NCBI RefSeq assembly: GCF_900109605.1
Contig: NZ_FOAM01000006.1
Location: 124,001 to 188,000, forward strand
Origin: Xaviernesmea oryzae
Lineage (GTDB): Bacteria; Pseudomonadota; Alphaproteobacteria; Rhizobiales; Rhizobiaceae
Direction: 5' to 3'
Length of the DNA: 64,000 bases
Under the pieces are notes generated by a model. It was not told the DNA's origin. It saw nothing but the letters and a program-made list of their open reading frames with translations, and did not search any database. Below, piece after piece: positions 6,707 through 16,564 of this stretch (position 1 is its first letter; each line of letters opens with the position of its first letter). A program made the position numbers and the translations under genes.

Positions 6707-9382
6707 ATGACCCGCCCCGCTTTCGCCCGCCCTCTCGCAACCTACCGCCTGCAGTTCCGCAATGGCATGACCTTCGACAAGGCTGCCAGCCTCGTTCCCT
6801 ATATCAAGAACCTGGGCATAACCCATCTCTACGCGTCGCCGATCTTCGCCGCCACGAAAGGCTCGACGCACGGCTATGATGTCACCGACGCCAATCTCTT
6901 CGATCCGGATCTCGGTGGACGGGAAGGGTTCGATCGGCTGTCGGCCGCCCTCAGCGCGGCGGAACTGGGCCTGATCGTCGATATCGTCCCCAATCACATG
7001 GCCGCATCGCTGGAAAATCCCTGGTGGCGCAGCATCGTCGAATGGGGGGAAGAGAGCCCGCATGCGCGTACCTTCGATGTGGACTGGGCGCAGCCGCTGA
7101 CCCTGACCGTGCTTGGCGGCAGCTTCGAGGAGGGGGTACAGAAAGGCGAGATCGGTCTGGCGATCGACCGCGAAGCCGGCGTGCTCGGCCTGTCCTATTA
7201 CGAACAGGTCTTTCCGCTTCTGCCGTCCACCTACAAGATGGCGCTTGAAGGCATAGACCTGCCGCTGGCCCGCACCCTTGCCGAATGCGGTTCGAGCGCG
7301 CGCGCTGACGAGGACGAGGCCTTTCATGCCGCGATACGTCAGGCAATCGATGCCGACAAGGAGGGGATGGAGGCCCTGCAAACGGCGCTGAAAGCAGTCA
7401 AGCCGGGCAGTATTCTCGCCCTTTCGCAGGCGCAGCCCTACCGGCTGATGGATTGGAAGAAAGCGGCGAGCGGCCTGAGCTATCGGCGCTTCTTCGAAAT
7501 CGCCGGGCTAGCCGGCCTGCGCGTGGAAGATGAGCAAGTGTTCGAGGCGTCGCATCGTCTGATCCTCGATCTCGTCCGCAAGGGCATCGTCCATGGCCTG
7601 CGCATCGACCATGTCGATGGCCTTGCCGACCCCAAGGCCTATCTCGACCGGTTGCGCGCCGCCGTCGGTCCCGATGTGCCGATCGTCATCGAAAAGATCA
7701 TCGAGGAAGAGGAGAGCGTTGCCGAGGACTGGCCGGTCGAGGGAACCACGGGCTATGAGTTCGTGGCCGCACTGGCACAGCTTTTCACCGCCAAGGACGG
7801 CATGACGACGCTTGGCGCAGCGTATGACCGCTTCGCGCCAGGCGAAGCTTATGACGACATCCTGCAGGATGCCAAGATGCTGATGCTGCGGGAAAATTTC
7901 GAAGGCGAGGTCAAAGCGCTGACCCGTATCGGAAAAGAAGCGGCGGGACAGGCGGATGGAGCCGGCACCGGCAGCGCCGAGGCCTTTGCCGGGGCCTTGC
8001 GCGCATTGGTCGCGGGCTTTTCCGTTTACCGCACCTATGGAACAGATGGTCCCTTGAATAGCGCCGACGAGAAAGTGCTGGATGCGGCGCTGGCGAAGGC
8101 CGCAGGCGATCTTTCCGTCGAGGAGCGCGATGCGCTTGGCGACATCGAAGCGCTGCTGAGGGGGCGTCGCCCAGGGGAAAAAGCCGCCCTGTTTCGCACG
8201 CGCTTCCAGCAGTTGTCCGGCCCGGTCATGGCCAAGGCGATGGAGGACACCGCCTTTTATCGCTACAACGCCTTCCTGGCCTTGAACGAGGTCGGCGGCA
8301 ACCCGGTCGAGCCGCATCCCTCGATCGACGCCTTCCACGATGCCATGGTTCGCCGCGTCAGCGAGCAGCCGGAGGCGCTGTCGACCACGGCGACCCATGA
8401 CACCAAGCGTGGCGAAGATGCGCGGGCACGCCTCTATGCGCTGTCGCAGGGACCGCAGCGATGGATCGACGCCGTGGGTCGCTGGCATGCCACACAGGCC
8501 GGTTCGGTCAAGGACCTGCCCGGCGGCAAAGCGCCTGAACCTGCCGTCGAATGGGGTCTCTATCAGGCGCTGGCCGGTGCTTGGCCCGTAGGCCTGAAGA
8601 CCGACGACGCCAAGGGCATCGAAGCCTTCGGCGAGCGTTTTGCAGCCTATGTCGAGAAGACGATGCGCGAGGCCAAGCTGCGCAGCTTCTGGGCCGAGCC
8701 GGACGAAGCCTATGAAGGCGCTGTTCAGGATTTCGTCCGCCAGCTCCTGTCGTCTCATACCTTCCTGCAGGACTTCGCAGCGACGCTCGGCCCCTATGCG
8801 CTGACGGGGCTCTACAATGGGCTGGCGCAGACCTTGGTCAAGCTCGCCGCGTCCGGCGTGCCCGATATCTACCAGGGTTCGGAAACGGACGATTTCAGCC
8901 TGGTCGATCCCGACAATCGCCGCATGCCGGATTTCGCACGTCTGGAGCGGCTGGCACAGCAGCCTGCGACGATCCGCCTTGATCTCGACTCGCTGGAAAG
9001 CGGCGCAGCCAAGCAGGCGCTGGTGCGGCGCGGTCTGGCTGCACGCCAGGCACTGCCAAACCTGTTTCTGAAGGGCGATTATCGCCCACTCAGTCTGTCG
9101 GGAGACCATGCCGAGCGCTTCGTGGCGTTTGCGCGGGTTTATCAGGGACAGGCCGCCATCGCGGTCGCCCCGGTCCGGATCCATGATCTGCTGGAAGCCT
9201 CCGGTGCGCAGGGGTTGGACACGGCGGCAGCCGAAATCAACGTTCATCTGCCCGAAGACCTGATCGGGCGTACCTGGCACGACCGCCTCGGCACGGACGA
9301 GGCCGCGGTCGAAGCGGACGAAATTCTGGCGCTTTCCGCCAGCGCTGCGGCGCCCTTTCTGTTAATGACCACCGAAGGTTGA
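6707..9382 (+). CDS. treY: Malto-oligosyltrehalose synthase
   Basis: An 891-residue GH13 enzyme that rearranges the reducing-end alpha-1,4 bond of maltodextrins to alpha-1,1, giving maltooligosyl-trehalose. The N-terminus (TYRLQFRNGMTFDKAASLVPYIKNLGITHLYASPIF) and DIVPNHMA are TreY-specific. The expected catalytic residues are D301 in LRIDHVDGLADP, E329 in IVIEKIIEEEE and D565 in TATHDTKRGEDAR; DIYQGSE lies near the C-terminus. Its normal partner TreZ is not in this window. The trehalose route via maltodextrin links it functionally to the glg genes 12-25 kb away. Confidence 0.95.
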   Translation: MTRPAFARPLATYRLQFRNGMTFDKAASLVPYIKNLGITHLYASPIFAATKGSTHGYDVTDANLFDPDLGGREGFDRLSAALSAAELGLIVDIVPNHMAASLENPWWRSIVEWGEESPHARTFDVDWAQPLTLTVLGGSFEEGVQKGEIGLAIDREAGVLGLSYYEQVFPLLPSTYKMALEGIDLPLARTLAECGSSARADEDEAFHAAIRQAIDADKEGMEALQTALKAVKPGSILALSQAQPYRLMDWKKAASGLSYRRFFEIAGLAGLRVEDEQVFEASHRLILDLVRKGIVHGLRIDHVDGLADPKAYLDRLRAAVGPDVPIVIEKIIEEEESVAEDWPVEGTTGYEFVAALAQLFTAKDGMTTLGAAYDRFAPGEAYDDILQDAKMLMLRENFEGEVKALTRIGKEAAGQADGAGTGSAEAFAGALRALVAGFSVYRTYGTDGPLNSADEKVLDAALAKAAGDLSVEERDALGDIEALLRGRRPGEKAALFRTRFQQLSGPVMAKAMEDTAFYRYNAFLALNEVGGNPVEPHPSIDAFHDAMVRRVSEQPEALSTTATHDTKRGEDARARLYALSQGPQRWIDAVGRWHATQAGSVKDLPGGKAPEPAVEWGLYQALAGAWPVGLKTDDAKGIEAFGERFAAYVEKTMREAKLRSFWAEPDEAYEGAVQDFVRQLLSSHTFLQDFAATLGPYALTGLYNGLAQTLVKLAASGVPDIYQGSETDDFSLVDPDNRRMPDFARLERLAQQPATIRLDLDSLESGAAKQALVRRGLAARQALPNLFLKGDYRPLSLSGDHAERFVAFARVYQGQAAIAVAPVRIHDLLEASGAQGLDTAAAEINVHLPEDLIGRTWHDRLGTDEAAVEADEILALSASAAAPFLLMTTEG

Positions 9383-9430
9383 ATTTGGCGGGCCGACAGG
9401 CCCTCTCAGGAACAAATTCCCGCTGAGACC

Positions 9431-9460
9431 GTTGACGGGGCGTCGCCCCGTCGACCCGTT
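9431..9460 (+). terminator. Rho-independent terminator of treY
   Basis: The stem GTTGACGGGGC/GCCCCGTCGAC with a 3-base loop is followed by CCGTTTTG. It lies about 50 bases after the treY stop. The T-run is short and offset. Confidence 0.65.
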
Positions 9461-9620
9461 TTGCGCCATGATCGATTACTGGTGACCCAAAACCTCGATC
9501 CTTGCGCAGGTCGGATCTTGGGGTGGTACGTGAGGAAGCCGGTCATGCCTGAAAGAGGCATGATTGGCTCACCGACACGTGGATCACCCCCCGGGGCGGG
9601 TTTGTTTGAGGGAGCTTCTT

Positions 9621-11138
9621 TTGTCAGACCGCGGTTCAGTTCTTTCCCGCGCCTCCAAGGCCTTTGGCCGGCGCGGGCACATTATCCGTGTCGGCGAAAA
9701 TGCCTGGCGCTCGGTGGCTGCCGAGCGGCTCGCTTTCCTGATCGATGCCGCGCAATATTACGCGGTGCTGGACCGGTTGCTGCACAAGGCCGAGCGCGAG
9801 ATCCTGATTGTCGGCTGGGATTTCGACCCCGATATCCGCCTGCGGCCGGATCTGGCGGACAGCCCAACATTGGGCGACATCCTCCTGTCCCTGGTCGATG
9901 CCAATCCGGCGCTGCGGGTTCGAATCCTCATCTGGGCCATGGGCCCGATCTATTCCGGCAAGTCGCTGAAGCTGTTTCGCAAACATGGCTGGCCCAACCA
10001 TCCGCGCATCGAGCTGCGCTTCGATGGCCGCCATCCCGTGCGCGGCTCGCATCACCAGAAGATGGTGTCGATCGATGATCGCATCGCCTTTCTCGGCGGA
10101 ATCGACCTGACGGCGCGGCGCTGGGACGACAACCAGCATCTGCCCGGCAATCCCTTGCGCGTGACGCCCAAGGGCGAGCCTTACGAGCCGGTGCACGACA
10201 TGCAGGCCATGCTGTCGGGCCCTGCGGCCGGTGCCGTGGGCGATCTCATCCGCCTGCGCTGGCGCGGTGCAATCGGCCCGGTCGAGGCACCCCAGCTGGA
10301 TGATCTCACGGCGAAGCAGGCCGCCGACATCTGGCCTGACGAGATCAAGCCCGATCTGACCGATTGCCGCGTGGCCATTGCCCGCACGGAGCCGGACGGC
10401 CCCGATCATGACGGCCACCAGGAATCCATCTTGCTGCTGAAGGAGGCGCTGAAGGCCGCGCGCCGCCATGTCTATATCGAAGCGCAGTATCTGGCGTCTT
10501 TCGGGATAGCCGATATTATCGCCCAGCATCTTGAGCAGCCCGATGGGCCGGAGATCCTGATCGTCGTCAGCCGCATCTCGCACGGCTTCATCGAGAAGAT
10601 CATGATGGGCAACAACCGCGACCGGCTGATCCGCCAGCTAAAGCGCCGCGATCCCTATGACCGCTTCCGCGTGATGTATTCGGTCGTGCCGAAACCAGGT
10701 GGCGGCGAGCAGGAAGTGCTTGTCCATTCCAAACTGGTCGTCGTTGACGATGTCTTCCTGCGCATCGGTTCCTCCAACCTCAACAATCGCTCGGAGGGGT
10801 TGGATACGGAAGCCGACATCGCCGTCGAGGCTGTCAGCGAAACGCACCGCCAGGCGATCACCGCGCTGCGTGACAGGCTGTTGGCCGAGCATCTCGACGT
10901 CACGCCGGAGGCTGTCTCCCGCTCGATCGCCGAGACCGGATCGCTGCTCGACGGCATCGAGGCGGTCAATCACAATCTGCGCGGCCTGCGCCATTTCGAT
11001 GTGGATGTAACCAAGGGCGCGGTCGATCCTATCCCAGGCACAGCCATCGTCGATCCGCACAGGCCATTCCGGCCGTTCAAGGCGATCATGACAGGTATGA
11101 GCCAGATCGCCCGCCGGCTGCGAACAGCAGTGTTCTGA
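9621..11138 (+). CDS. Phospholipase D-family protein (cardiolipin synthase B-like)
   Basis: A 505-residue protein with two HKD catalytic motifs: H145-x-K147-x4-D152 in SHHQKMVSIDD and H369-x-K371-x4-D376 in VHSKLVVVDD, the latter followed by GSSNLNNRSEGLDTE. This arrangement fits PLD enzymes that transfer or hydrolyse phosphatidyl groups, such as E. coli ClsB (YbhO). I chose the TTG at 9621 because GAGGGAG ends 6 bases before it; an ATG at 9564 would add 19 unlikely residues. The neighbouring YbhN-like and EEP genes complete an E. coli ybhNOP-like set. Phospholipase, cardiolipin synthase and unrelated PLD activities cannot be told apart from sequence alone. Confidence 0.88.
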   Translation: MSDRGSVLSRASKAFGRRGHIIRVGENAWRSVAAERLAFLIDAAQYYAVLDRLLHKAEREILIVGWDFDPDIRLRPDLADSPTLGDILLSLVDANPALRVRILIWAMGPIYSGKSLKLFRKHGWPNHPRIELRFDGRHPVRGSHHQKMVSIDDRIAFLGGIDLTARRWDDNQHLPGNPLRVTPKGEPYEPVHDMQAMLSGPAAGAVGDLIRLRWRGAIGPVEAPQLDDLTAKQAADIWPDEIKPDLTDCRVAIARTEPDGPDHDGHQESILLLKEALKAARRHVYIEAQYLASFGIADIIAQHLEQPDGPEILIVVSRISHGFIEKIMMGNNRDRLIRQLKRRDPYDRFRVMYSVVPKPGGGEQEVLVHSKLVVVDDVFLRIGSSNLNNRSEGLDTEADIAVEAVSETHRQAITALRDRLLAEHLDVTPEAVSRSIAETGSLLDGIEAVNHNLRGLRHFDVDVTKGAVDPIPGTAIVDPHRPFRPFKAIMTGMSQIARRLRTAVF

Positions 11139-11173
11139 GAGACTCTGCCAGTCCTGCAATGCTGCCCCAAAAC

Positions 11174-11209
11174 AAAGCCCGCCAAATCCGAAGGACCGGC
11201 GGGCTTTTT
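11174..11209. terminator. Bidirectional rho-independent terminator
   Basis: AAAGCCCGCC pairs with GGCGGGCTTT. A T-run follows on the plus strand and an A-run precedes it for the minus strand. It sits between the convergent PLD and YbhN-like genes. Confidence 0.9.
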
Positions 11210-11236
11210 GATGGGCGCTTTCGGGAAAAACAGGGA

Positions 11237-12199
11237 TCACGCCGGATGGGCGTGACCTTCAGGCGCCTCGTCGTGGCGAGGCTTGGTCTTTTCGCCCTTG
11301 CGGATCAGCATTTCGCTGCCGATCAGCAGCGGCAGACCAATGGCCAGCGGGATGAAGTAATAGACGACGCGAAAGGCGATGACGGCGGCAACCGATTGAG
11401 CACCGGGCAGGATGTGGGCAACCGTCGCTTCGAGAACGCCGATGCCACCGGGCACATGGCTGATGATCGCCGCGACATTGGCGATGATCGAGACGGCCGC
11501 GACCTTCAGATAATTGGCGTCGGAGAAGGCTGACAGCATCTGGTGCAGGCTGGCGGCGACAAAGGCGAAATTCAGCGTGCCGATCAGAACCTGGCCCGCG
11601 GCAAGCGGCAGGCTCGGCATGGTGAAGCTCCAGCTGCGCAGCTGAAGCGGCTTGCGCAGCGTGGCGGCAAGGCCGAGATAGACGAGCGGCAGGAGGAGCG
11701 ATGCGATGCCAAGCAGGAAGACCGTCTGGGTCGAAAGCCCCGTCATCTGCACGGCCTCCTGCGGCCGCAGGAACAGGCCGAGCGAACCGAGCGTCATCAG
11801 GCCGAGCGCGACCGTGACACCGCAGAAGAGCACGATCTTGGCGACATCCTCGGCGGTCAGCCCCCAGCGCGCATAATAGCGATAGCGCACCGCACCGCTG
11901 CTCAAGGCGGCAACGCCGACATTATGGCCGATCGACAGGGAAACGAAGGAGGCGAGCAGCGTGCGGTGGAAAGCCAGCCGCTTGCCGGCATAGCGCACGC
12001 CCATGGCATCGAAGCAGGAGAGGCAGAGATAGGAACATGCGGCAAAACCGAGGCTGGCGAGGAGATGGCTCACGGGAATGGCGCGCAAGGCATCGAGAAT
12101 TTCGTCGAGCGAATATTCCCGCAAGGTGCGGACAAGCAGGTAAAGAGCGGCAATGACCGCGACGATCATGATAGCGCGCAGGAGAAGACGAAACGTCAT
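11237..12199 (-). CDS. YbhN/LPG-synthase-TM family membrane protein
   Basis: A 320-residue integral inner-membrane protein with about eight hydrophobic segments, including AIMIVAVIAALYLLV, LLASLGFAACSYLCL and VLFCGVTVALGLMTL. It has the family motifs GHNVGVAALSSGAVRYRYY and SHVPGGIGVLEA. The family (COG0392) includes the flippase part of lysyl-phosphatidylglycerol synthases and E. coli YbhN. It is next to PLD and EEP-family genes as in E. coli ybhNOP, which suggests a role in phospholipid handling. The start MTFRLLLRA is preferred because the upstream in-frame extension is Arg/Pro-rich and precedes the first membrane helix. Confidence 0.88.
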   Translation of the reverse strand: MTFRLLLRAIMIVAVIAALYLLVRTLREYSLDEILDALRAIPVSHLLASLGFAACSYLCLSCFDAMGVRYAGKRLAFHRTLLASFVSLSIGHNVGVAALSSGAVRYRYYARWGLTAEDVAKIVLFCGVTVALGLMTLGSLGLFLRPQEAVQMTGLSTQTVFLLGIASLLLPLVYLGLAATLRKPLQLRSWSFTMPSLPLAAGQVLIGTLNFAFVAASLHQMLSAFSDANYLKVAAVSIIANVAAIISHVPGGIGVLEATVAHILPGAQSVAAVIAFRVVYYFIPLAIGLPLLIGSEMLIRKGEKTKPRHDEAPEGHAHPA

Positions 12200-12351
12200 G
12201 GGTTCGATCCGAATAGGCCCAACGGCGGGGGCGCTTGCCCGTGAAGAGAAACCGCCGCGCCGGACAGAAGGCGTCAGGACAGGCGCCCGCATCTTCAAAC
12301 CATTGCAATCGGCTCCACGGAACGAAACTGCCCCTCATCGGGTTCCGTGCC

Positions 12352-13125
12352 ATGCCCACAAAGCACGCTTCGATGATCCCGTCCTTCCGTCTGCTCACCT
12401 ATAACGTCCATAGCTGCATCGGCACCGATCGCCGCCACGATCCGGAGCGGATCGCCGAGGTGATCGCGGCTGCCAAGCCCGATATCATCGCGCTGCAGGA
12501 GCTCGATGTCGGCCGACTGCGCACAAAAGGCGTGGACCAGGCCCAGCGCATTGCCGACCATCTCAAGATGACCGCACATTTCCATCCGGCCATGCATGTC
12601 GAGAAGGAGCAGTATGGCGATGCGATCCTCACCGCCCTGCCCTCGCGCATCAGGCGCGCCGGCCCACTTCCTTCGATCGGCGAGCCGCGCGGAGCGATCT
12701 GGGTGGAGATCGATCTCGGCGGACGGCCGGTGCAGGTCGTCAACACCCATCTCGGCCTGCGGGGCGGCGAACGCCTTCTTCAGGCCAAGGCGCTGCTCGG
12801 CTCCGACTGGCTCGGGCATCCCGACTGCCGAGATGGCGCGGCGGTGCTGACGGGCGATTTCAACGCCATTACCCGTTCGGCGGTCTTCCGCATGCTCAAC
12901 CATGCGCTTCCCGCCGCTGCCGATCCGGTAACGGGCAAGCTGCCGGCGACCTTTCCCTCACGCTTCCCCCTCATGCGGCTCGACCACGTCTTCATGAACG
13001 GCAGACTGAGAGCGACGGCAGCCGCACCCATCGCCACGGCCATGACCCGGATCGCATCCGATCATCTGCCGCTTCTGGCCACGCTCGCCTTTAGCGATGA
13101 GGATGACGCGCGCCGCAAACCATGA
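12352..13125 (+). CDS. Endonuclease/exonuclease/phosphatase-family protein (YbhP-like)
   Basis: A 257-residue EEP-fold hydrolase. Visible motifs are LTYNVHSC (Asn), IALQELDV (catalytic metal-binding Glu), VNTHLGL (His), LTGDFNAI (Asp/Asn), RLDHVFM and the C-terminal ASDHLPLLA (Asp-His). These are the diagnostic EEP residues in order. Substrates in the family range from DNA to phosphoinositides; linkage to PLD and YbhN-like genes favours a lipid or lipid-headgroup phosphodiester. It is divergent from the YbhN-like gene. The start is uncertain: ATG at 12352 or 12373, neither with a strong Shine-Dalgarno. Confidence 0.88.
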   Translation: MPTKHASMIPSFRLLTYNVHSCIGTDRRHDPERIAEVIAAAKPDIIALQELDVGRLRTKGVDQAQRIADHLKMTAHFHPAMHVEKEQYGDAILTALPSRIRRAGPLPSIGEPRGAIWVEIDLGGRPVQVVNTHLGLRGGERLLQAKALLGSDWLGHPDCRDGAAVLTGDFNAITRSAVFRMLNHALPAAADPVTGKLPATFPSRFPLMRLDHVFMNGRLRATAAAPIATAMTRIASDHLPLLATLAFSDEDDARRKP

Positions 13126-13239
13126 GCGGCGCTTCCGCAAGCGGTGAGGAATGCACGCGGAAGCCGGCCCTTGCATTCTGTCTTCGCATTGCACAAAGTC
13201 TCTGATGGCCAAGGTGCCCAAAGGGGACATAAAGCGCGC

Positions 13240-16200
13240 ATGTCGATCAAAGCCAGCATCTATCATCTGACCCATTATCAGTATGACAAGCCGGTCCAGC
13301 TCGGGCCACAGGTGATCCGGCTGAAGCCGGCGGCCCATTCGCGCACAAAGGTGCTCAGCCATTCCCTCAAGGTCACGCCGGCGCAGCACTTCGTCACGCT
13401 GCAGCAGGACCCCTACGGCAACTTCCTGGCCCGCTATGTCTTTCCCGAGCCGGTGCGCGAACTGAAGATCGAAGTCGATCTGATCGCCGATATGACCGTC
13501 TACAATCCTTTCGACTTCTTCGTCGAGGAGGAAGCCGAGACCTGGCCGTTCAACTATGCAGAGGATCTGGTCGAAGACCTTTCGATCTATCGGAAGGCCG
13601 AGCCGGCCTCGCCGGCACTGAAGGCCTATCTCGACGGTATCGACCGCACACCGCGCAACACGGTGGATTTCGTCGTCGAGCTCAATGCCAAACTGCAGAA
13701 AGATATCGGCTACGTCATCCGCATGGAGCCGGGGGTGCAGACGCCGGAGGAGACGCTGGTCAGCGCGCGGGGCTCCTGTCGCGACACGAGCTGGCTGCTG
13801 GTGCAGATCCTGCGCCATCTCGGCTTCGCCGCACGCTTCGTCTCCGGCTATCTCATTCAGCTGACACCCGATCTGAAGGCGCTGGACGGGCCGTCCGGCA
13901 CCGAGGTGGACTTCACCGACCTGCATGCATGGGCGGAGGTTTACCTGCCGGGCGCCGGCTGGGTCGGCCTTGATCCCACCTCCGGCCTTCTCACCGGCGA
14001 AAGCCACATTCCGCTGGCCGCCACGCCGCATTACCGCAATGCTGCGCCCATTTCGGGCGGCTTCATCGGCCAGGCGCAAACCTCCTTTGCCTTCGACATG
14101 AAGGTCGAGCGGGTGGCCGAGCATCCACGCATCACCAAGCCTTTCTCGGACGAGAGCTGGGAAGCCCTGAACAGCCTCGGCCAGGAGGTGGACGAGATCC
14201 TGAAGGCCCACGACGTCAGGCTGACCATGGGCGGCGAGCCGACCTTCGTCTCGATCGACGACTTCGAGTCCGGCGAATGGAACACCGAGGCCGTCGGCCC
14301 CACCAAGCGCGCCAAGGCCGATGCGCTGATCCGGCGCCTGCGCACCCGCTTCGCGCCCGGCGGCTTCCTGCATTACGGCCAGGGCAAATGGTATCCGGGC
14401 GAAAGCCTGCCGCGCTGGACCTTCTCGCTCTACTGGCGCAAGGACGGTCTGCCGATCTGGCGCAATGCCGACCTGATCGCCGAAGAGGGCCGCGATTACG
14501 GCGTCACCGACGACGATGCCGGGCGCCTGCTGGCCATGATCGCCGAAGCTCTGGACGTTCCCGCCGAAAATGTCGTGCCGGCCTATGAGGACCCGGCGCA
14601 ATGGCTGCTCAAAGAGGCGAACCTGCCCGAGAACCTCGACCCCTCCAACAACAAGCTGGAGGATGCCGAGCAGCGGGCACGCATGGTCAAGGTCTTCGAC
14701 AGAGGCTTGACCCAACCGACCGGCTATGTGCTGCCGGTGCAGCCCTGGAACGCCAGGGCCGGGGGCCGGCGCTGGATCAGCGAGCGCTGGCGCACGCGCC
14801 GCGGGCGAATCTTCCTGGCACCGGGCGACAGCCCGGTCGGCTATCGCCTGCCGTTGACCGCACTCCCCTGGCTTCCCCCCTCGCAATATCCCTATATCAA
14901 TCCTGTCGATCCCAGTGTCCCCCGTGCCGCTCTGCCGGATTTCGAAAAGAAGGATGGACGGACGCTCGAGGCGGCGCATTTTCAGGCGTCTGCGGCGCAG
15001 CAGGTGCGCATGGAGCAGTCGGTCCTGGAAATCGACGGCTTCGTGCGCACGGCCATCAGCGTCGAAGCACGCGATGGGCGGCTCTGCGTCTTCATGCCGC
15101 CGACGGCGTCCATCGAAGACTATCTCGACCTGATCGCCTCCACCGAGCGCGCGGCCGCACAACTGGGCAAGCCGGTGCATATCGAGGGCTATGCGCCGCC
15201 CCATGACGAACGCGTCAATGTCATGCGCGTCGCGCCCGATCCGGGTGTGATCGAGGTCAATGTCCATCCCGCCGCGACCTGGCGCGATTGCGTGGCCATC
15301 ACCAGCGCCGTCTATGAAGAGGCGCGCGAAAGCCGGCTGGGCGCTGACAAGTTCATGATCGATGGGCGTCATACCGGCACCGGTGGAGGCAACCACGTGG
15401 TGGTCGGCGGCGTCAACCCGAACGACAGCCCGTTCCTGCGCCGGCCGGATCTGCTGAAGAGCCTGATCCTGCACTGGCAGCGCCACCCGTCGCTGTCCTA
15501 TCTCTTCTCCGGCCTGTTCATCGGCCCGACGAGCCAGGCGCCACGCATCGACGAGGCGCGTCACGACACGCTTTACGAGCTTGAGATCGCCATGGCCCAG
15601 GTGCCGGTGCCCGGCAAGGGCGCCCCGCCTTTGCCCTGGCTGGTCGACCGGCTGTTTCGCAATCTCCTGACCGACGTGACCGGCAACACCCACCGCTCGG
15701 AAATCTGCATCGACAAGCTGTTTTCGCCCGATGGACCGACGGGCCGGCTCGGTCTCGTGGAGTTTCGAGGCTTCGAAATGCCGCCGAATGCACGCATGTC
15801 ACTTGCCCAGCAATTGCTCGTGCGCGCGCTGATTGCCCGTTTCTGGCTGAACCCGGCCGATGGCGGCCTGACCCGCTGGGGCACGACGCTGCATGATCGC
15901 TTCATGCTGCCGCATTATGTCTGGGCGGATTTCCTCGACGTGCTGAAGGACCTGAAACAGAACGGCTTCGACATACGGCCGGAATGGTTCGAGGCGCAGC
16001 TGGAGTTCCGCTTCCCCTTCTGCGGCGAGGTCGAATATGACAGCGCCAGGCTGGAGGTGCGCCAGGCGCTGGAGCCATGGCACGTGCTGGGCGAACAGGG
16101 CGCGATCGGTGGCACGGTGCGCTTCGTCGACAGTTCGGTGGAGCGCCTGCAGGTCAAGCTGGAAACCGCCAATCCCGAACGCTACACGGTGGCCTGCAAC

Positions 16201-16560
16201 GGCCGGCCGGTGCCGCTGAGGCCGACCGGACAGAGCGGCGTGTCGGTCGCCGGCGTGCGGTTCAAGGCCTGGCATCCCGCGTCCGGCCTGCATCCGGTCC
16301 TGCCGGTCCACGCGCCATTGACCTTCGATATTTTCGATCGCTGGTCGAACCGCGCCATCGGCGGCTGCACCTATCATGTCGCCCATCCCGGCGGGCGCAA
16401 TTACGAGACCTTCCCCGTCAATGGCAACGAGGCGGAAGCAAGGCGTCTTGCGCGTTTCGAACCTTGGGGGCATCGTGCAGGCCCTTACATGCTGATGCGC
16501 GAACAGCCCTCGGCGGAGTTTCCGCTGACGCTCGACATGCGCAGGCCGCCCGGATTGTGA
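13240..16560 (+). CDS. Transglutaminase-like / DUF2126 fusion protein
   Basis: A 1106-residue two-part protein. The N-terminal part (about 1-290) is a bacterial transglutaminase-like module with N-terminal beta domain ([19 protein letters not shown]) and a papain-type triad C180 ([12 protein letters not shown]), H229 ([11 protein letters not shown]) and D245 (GLDPTSG). From about 320 onward is DUF2126, starting [15 protein letters not shown] and containing [17 protein letters not shown] and [16 protein letters not shown]. The DUF belongs to the ATP-grasp/COOH-NH2-ligase world in published comparative genomics. It is the first gene of a tight operon; the next gene starts 4 bases after its stop. 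It probably makes or cleaves peptide or isopeptide bonds, substrate unknown. Confidence 0.9.
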   Translation: MSIKASIYHLTHYQYDKPVQLGPQVIRLKPAAHSRTKVLSHSLKVTPAQHFVTLQQDPYGNFLARYVFPEPVRELKIEVDLIADMTVYNPFDFFVEEEAETWPFNYAEDLVEDLSIYRKAEPASPALKAYLDGIDRTPRNTVDFVVELNAKLQKDIGYVIRMEPGVQTPEETLVSARGSCRDTSWLLVQILRHLGFAARFVSGYLIQLTPDLKALDGPSGTEVDFTDLHAWAEVYLPGAGWVGLDPTSGLLTGESHIPLAATPHYRNAAPISGGFIGQAQTSFAFDMKVERVAEHPRITKPFSDESWEALNSLGQEVDEILKAHDVRLTMGGEPTFVSIDDFESGEWNTEAVGPTKRAKADALIRRLRTRFAPGGFLHYGQGKWYPGESLPRWTFSLYWRKDGLPIWRNADLIAEEGRDYGVTDDDAGRLLAMIAEALDVPAENVVPAYEDPAQWLLKEANLPENLDPSNNKLEDAEQRARMVKVFDRGLTQPTGYVLPVQPWNARAGGRRWISERWRTRRGRIFLAPGDSPVGYRLPLTALPWLPPSQYPYINPVDPSVPRAALPDFEKKDGRTLEAAHFQASAAQQVRMEQSVLEIDGFVRTAISVEARDGRLCVFMPPTASIEDYLDLIASTERAAAQLGKPVHIEGYAPPHDERVNVMRVAPDPGVIEVNVHPAATWRDCVAITSAVYEEARESRLGADKFMIDGRHTGTGGGNHVVVGGVNPNDSPFLRRPDLLKSLILHWQRHPSLSYLFSGLFIGPTSQAPRIDEARHDTLYELEIAMAQVPVPGKGAPPLPWLVDRLFRNLLTDVTGNTHRSEICIDKLFSPDGPTGRLGLVEFRGFEMPPNARMSLAQQLLVRALIARFWLNPADGGLTRWGTTLHDRFMLPHYVWADFLDVLKDLKQNGFDIRPEWFEAQLEFRFPFCGEVEYDSARLEVRQALEPWHVLGEQGAIGGTVRFVDSSVERLQVKLETANPERYTVACNGRPVPLRPTGQSGVSVAGVRFKAWHPASGLHPVLPVHAPLTFDIFDRWSNRAIGGCTYHVAHPGGRNYETFPVNGNEAEARRLARFEPWGHRAGPYMLMREQPSAEFPLTLDMRRPPGL

Positions 16561-16564
16561 GACC

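Noticed and set aside
12958..15693. A 911-codon open frame on the minus strand inside the transglutaminase-DUF2126 gene
   Set aside because: A shadow of the high-GC real gene. The sequence is repetitive Gly/Arg/His/Asp without domain motifs, while the plus-strand frame has intact catalytic motifs.
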